Translations under genes and position numbers: made by a program | The notes under the pieces: generated by a model | Seen by the model: only the letters and a program-made list of their open reading frames with translations | What the model was told of the DNA's origin: nothing | The model's database searches: none | Shown here: one piece after another, positions 45,156 through 47,098 of the stretch | Position numbering within the stretch: position 1 is the stretch's first letter | How the letters are laid out: every line of letters starts with the position of its first letter | NCBI GenBank assembly: GCA_028288485.1 | Contig: JAQBNO010000101.1 | Span: 1 to 47,098, forward strand | Origin: Segetibacter sp. | Lineage (GTDB): Bacteria; Bacteroidota; Bacteroidia; Chitinophagales; Chitinophagaceae | Length of the DNA stretch: 47,098 bases | Direction of reading: 5' to 3'

Positions 45156-45719
45156 ATTTATAAATTTACTTTTATCTAAAATGATTATCTATGACGACCG
45201 GCTGTGTTTGCGCTCCACTCCTGCTGACTCCCAAACGAAAATATTCTCGAACCTCTATAGTTGTGCATACGCCAGGCAAGTAGTTAATACTGCAGTTATG
45301 ATTATCCACCGTTGAAAAGGATACAAGGTCGAACCAGGTAGCAATAATGTGTGGCCCTGCTAAATACATGCAGTCGAATTGACAGTAAACAAATATATAG
45401 GCAGAAAAATAAATAACGTGAAACTTTTAAAATATTGTTACCCGCTTATGTACTACATTCTTTTGCACCAGATCAGCTTTTTTTTATTAATTTTTATGGA
45501 CCATCGGGCGAGTTTTATTGGTTCTTTTGTTGTGTCACTCACTTATACCGCATGTTTTCATGGCATCGTTCCTCAGTACGCTACAAGTTTTTATTGTTTG
45601 GACACATAAATTAAAACCTATCGTTACAAGGAACCACGGATGGAAAGAAAATTAAAAATAAAGGTGTAACGGCCTGGTTACGTATCATAACTCTGATCAT
45701 CCAATAATCGTAGGGCATA
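45156..45719. other. Intergenic region with a repeat
   Basis: About 560 bases between the DUF350 start and the ArsR-type start (divergent genes). A 76-codon plus-strand frame (45379-45609) runs through repeat copy 14 and is not supported. No other gene is seen. Confidence 0.6.
45525..45552 (+). repeat. Dispersed intergenic repeat, copy 14
   Basis: It reads TTTTGTTGTGTCACTCACTT then ATACCGCA, the GTGTCAC form. Confidence 0.7.
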
Positions 45720-46028
45720 ATGAGAAGAGATGTTTTCCAGGCAATAGCCGACCCAACAAGAAGAGAGATCATTCAAATGCTGGCATCAGCAACGTTACCC
45801 CTAAACGCAGTAGTTGAAAAATTGGACCTGAGCCGGCCGGCGATCTCAAAACATATAAAAATACTAGCTGAATGTGGGCTGATCATGATAGAGCAAATAG
45901 GAAGAGAGCGATATTGTAAAGCCCGCCTCGATAAAATAAAGGAAGTAACTGACTGGACAGATCGTTTAAGCAAGTTGTGGGACCAGAAATTACAATCATT
46001 AAAAAACGACGTAGAAAATGAAAAATGA
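45720..46028 (+). CDS. ArsR-type winged-helix transcriptional regulator
   Basis: A 102-residue DNA-binding protein. The opening RRDVFQAIADPTRREIIQML is the hallmark of the ArsR subgroup that pairs with AHSA1 proteins. The helix-turn-helix covers about 28-55 (LNAVVEKLDLSRPAISKHIK), with a wing near GRERYCKA. No metal-binding cysteine motif is seen, so a metal sensor role is unlikely. It probably represses its own operon. Its last codons overlap the next gene by 11 bases, which implies translational coupling. Confidence 0.92.
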   Translation: MRRDVFQAIADPTRREIIQMLASATLPLNAVVEKLDLSRPAISKHIKILAECGLIMIEQIGRERYCKARLDKIKEVTDWTDRLSKLWDQKLQSLKNDVENEK

Positions 46029-46449
46029 TCCTCTTGTAAAAGAAGTAACTATCGATGCTCCGGTCTTTAAAGTATGGCAGGCAATAACCGATAAAGTAGA
46101 AATGAAAAACTGGTATTTTGAATTAGCAGAATTTAAACCTGAAGTAGGTTTTGAATTCCACTTTACGGGGGGATCAGAAGAAAAGACTTACCTGCACTTT
46201 TGTAAAATAAAAGAACTAGTGCCGAACAAAAAATTAAGCTATAGCTGGAGGTATGAAAATTATCCGGGGGATAGTTTAGTAACCTTTGAGTTGTTTGAAG
46301 AAGGCCATAAGACAAGACTAAAGCTGACACACGAAGGATTGGAAACCTTTACTACCGACAACCCTGATTTTGCAAAGGAAAGTTTTACCGAAGGATGGAA
46401 TTACATTATTGGTAAATCTATAAAAGAGTACTTAGAGAGGGAAAGTTAA
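46018..46449 (+). CDS. SRPBCC/AHSA1 domain protein
   Basis: A 143-residue protein of the START-like SRPBCC superfamily, AHSA1 group. Features are the N-terminal strand VKEVTIDAPVFKVWQAITD, the loop KMKNWYFELAEF-like region (45-55) and PNKKLSYSWRYENYPGD. The fold has a hydrophobic pocket for small ligands. The coupled ArsR-type gene upstream (ATG inside its last codons) suggests that both work as a sensor or stress unit, but the ligand is unknown. Confidence 0.9.
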   Translation: MKNDPLVKEVTIDAPVFKVWQAITDKVEMKNWYFELAEFKPEVGFEFHFTGGSEEKTYLHFCKIKELVPNKKLSYSWRYENYPGDSLVTFELFEEGHKTRLKLTHEGLETFTTDNPDFAKESFTEGWNYIIGKSIKEYLERES

Positions 46450-46539
46450 CTTCCATATTCATTCATTTTGATCTAAAACAGCCGTGGTCAACAGGTCTGC
46501 AGCGAAAAAACCAGCAAAATCCACAGCGCACCCTATTAT

Positions 46540-47098
46540 TTATTGGCTCAGCCAATAATATATGCCTATTTGAAACACCCTGTTTGCACCTGTTCTTCCC
46601 TGTCCGATTAAATTATCATTCGCGTCTGTATATCCAACATTTACCAGGTCTTTAAAGCCGTAATTATAACGAAGATCGAGACCAGTATACCTGTTTAGGC
46701 TATAGGTTACTCCTACATCTACACCTACATCAAACTTTCTAAAAGAGTTGGTAATGTTGGAACTAATACCCTGTGATATTGAAGCTGCTTTTTGCAAAAA
46801 ACCGAACTCAGGACCAGCAAGAAACGAGAGATTTTTATTAGCCCGGTAACCTGCCAATACAGGAACTGCAACATAGTTTAACCGCACACTTCCCGCACGC
46901 CCGGTTCCAGTAGCAGAATATCCAAACCCCTTACTTGAATAGCCTATTTCGGGCCGTATAAAAAGGTCTTCCTGCACTGGCAATTCCACTATTGCTCCTG
47001 CATTCCACCCTATTCTTGCCCGGCTATTATCCTCATTCAAATACTTAACAGTCGCCAGGTTAACCCCTCCCTTTACACCAAATTGAATTTCTTGCCCA
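46540..47098 (-). CDS. Outer-membrane beta-barrel (PorT-like) protein, 5' end outside the window
   Basis: The frame stays open to the window edge: codons upstream of 47040 read GQEIQFGVKGGVNLATVKY, the first strand of a PorT-type barrel (outer membrane protein beta-barrel domain), so the start lies beyond 47098. The visible 186 codons show alternating strands (FIRPEIGYSSKGFGY, RLNYVAVPVLAGYRANKN, GLDLRYNYGFKDL) and a C-terminal FQIGIYYWLSQ. The signal peptide is not in the window. Confidence 0.85.
   Translation of the reverse strand, partial: GQEIQFGVKGGVNLATVKYLNEDNSRARIGWNAGAIVELPVQEDLFIRPEIGYSSKGFGYSATGTGRAGSVRLNYVAVPVLAGYRANKNLSFLAGPEFGFLQKAASISQGISSNITNSFRKFDVGVDVGVTYSLNRYTGLDLRYNYGFKDLVNVGYTDANDNLIGQGRTGANRVFQIGIYYWLSQ

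Noticed and set aside
45379-45609. 76-codon plus-strand frame
   Set aside because: It contains repeat copy 14 in its coding frame and has no recognisable domain.
1-47098. CRISPR arrays, rRNA genes, complete insertion sequences, prophage or integrase genes
   Set aside because: No regularly spaced direct repeats, rRNA segments, transposase with terminal repeats, or phage structural genes were seen in any part of the window.

Overview
The window is a chromosomal segment of a Bacteroidota bacterium, most likely of the Chitinophagaceae/Chitinophagales. The evidence is several type IX secretion system (T9SS) proteins (PorP/SprF, PorV/PorQ, PorU-like C25 sortase, type A and type B sorting domains), weak or absent Shine-Dalgarno sequences, and promoters of the Bacteroidota form TTTG-N19/20-TAnnTTTG (clearest upstream of tRNA-Gln and of the membrane protein ending at 3660). 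Base composition is moderately AT-rich. The species cannot be named from sequence alone.

Layout. 1-3350: ribosomal stalk operon rplK-rplA-rplJ-rplL on the minus strand, closed by a strong hairpin and without rpoB/rpoC downstream or nusG/secE upstream. 3.6-6.7 kb: a small membrane protein, manA, yraN and a stand-alone predicted PD-(D/E)XK protein. 6.9-15.8 kb: a minus-strand T9SS block with porP/sprF and two tandem paralogous giant secreted proteins (N-terminal domain, SBBP-type propeller, four PKD domains, type B sorting domain). 15.9-18.1 kb: recG. 18.6-22.4 kb: an aldo/keto reductase and an mlaE-mlaF-mlaD lipid transport operon. 22.5-28 kb: a DUF71/Dph6-like PP-loop enzyme, a decayed Rpn-family nuclease, a periplasmic coiled-coil protein, an outer-membrane barrel, a LOG-family enzyme and a sodium:solute symporter. 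28.4-34.7 kb: a PorV/PorQ-like protein with a PorU2-like sortase. 34.9-40.1 kb: tyrS, a decayed YoeB-type toxin/antitoxin locus, pterin carbinolamine dehydratase, a methyltransferase, an ATPase remnant and two hydrolases. 40.4-44.5 kb: divergent cyanophycin genes cphB/cphA, then tRNA-Gln(TTG). 44.6-47.1 kb: DUF350 and small ORFs, a translationally coupled ArsR-AHSA1 pair, and a beta-barrel gene cut by the window end.

Functional links. Two separate loci serve T9SS biology: giant type-B cargo with its PorP partner, and a sortase/shuttle-like pair. CphA and CphB form a nitrogen storage and mobilisation pair. MlaEFD maintains outer-membrane lipid asymmetry.

The most distinctive unexplained signal is a dispersed intergenic repeat, found in at least 14 copies over 47 kb in both orientations. 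Its core is GTTGTGTCACTC or the variant GTTGCGTCGC, usually followed by TTGTACCGCA. Several gene gaps also hold eroded mobile or toxin genes, so the gaps look like decay sites while the genes around them stay intact.
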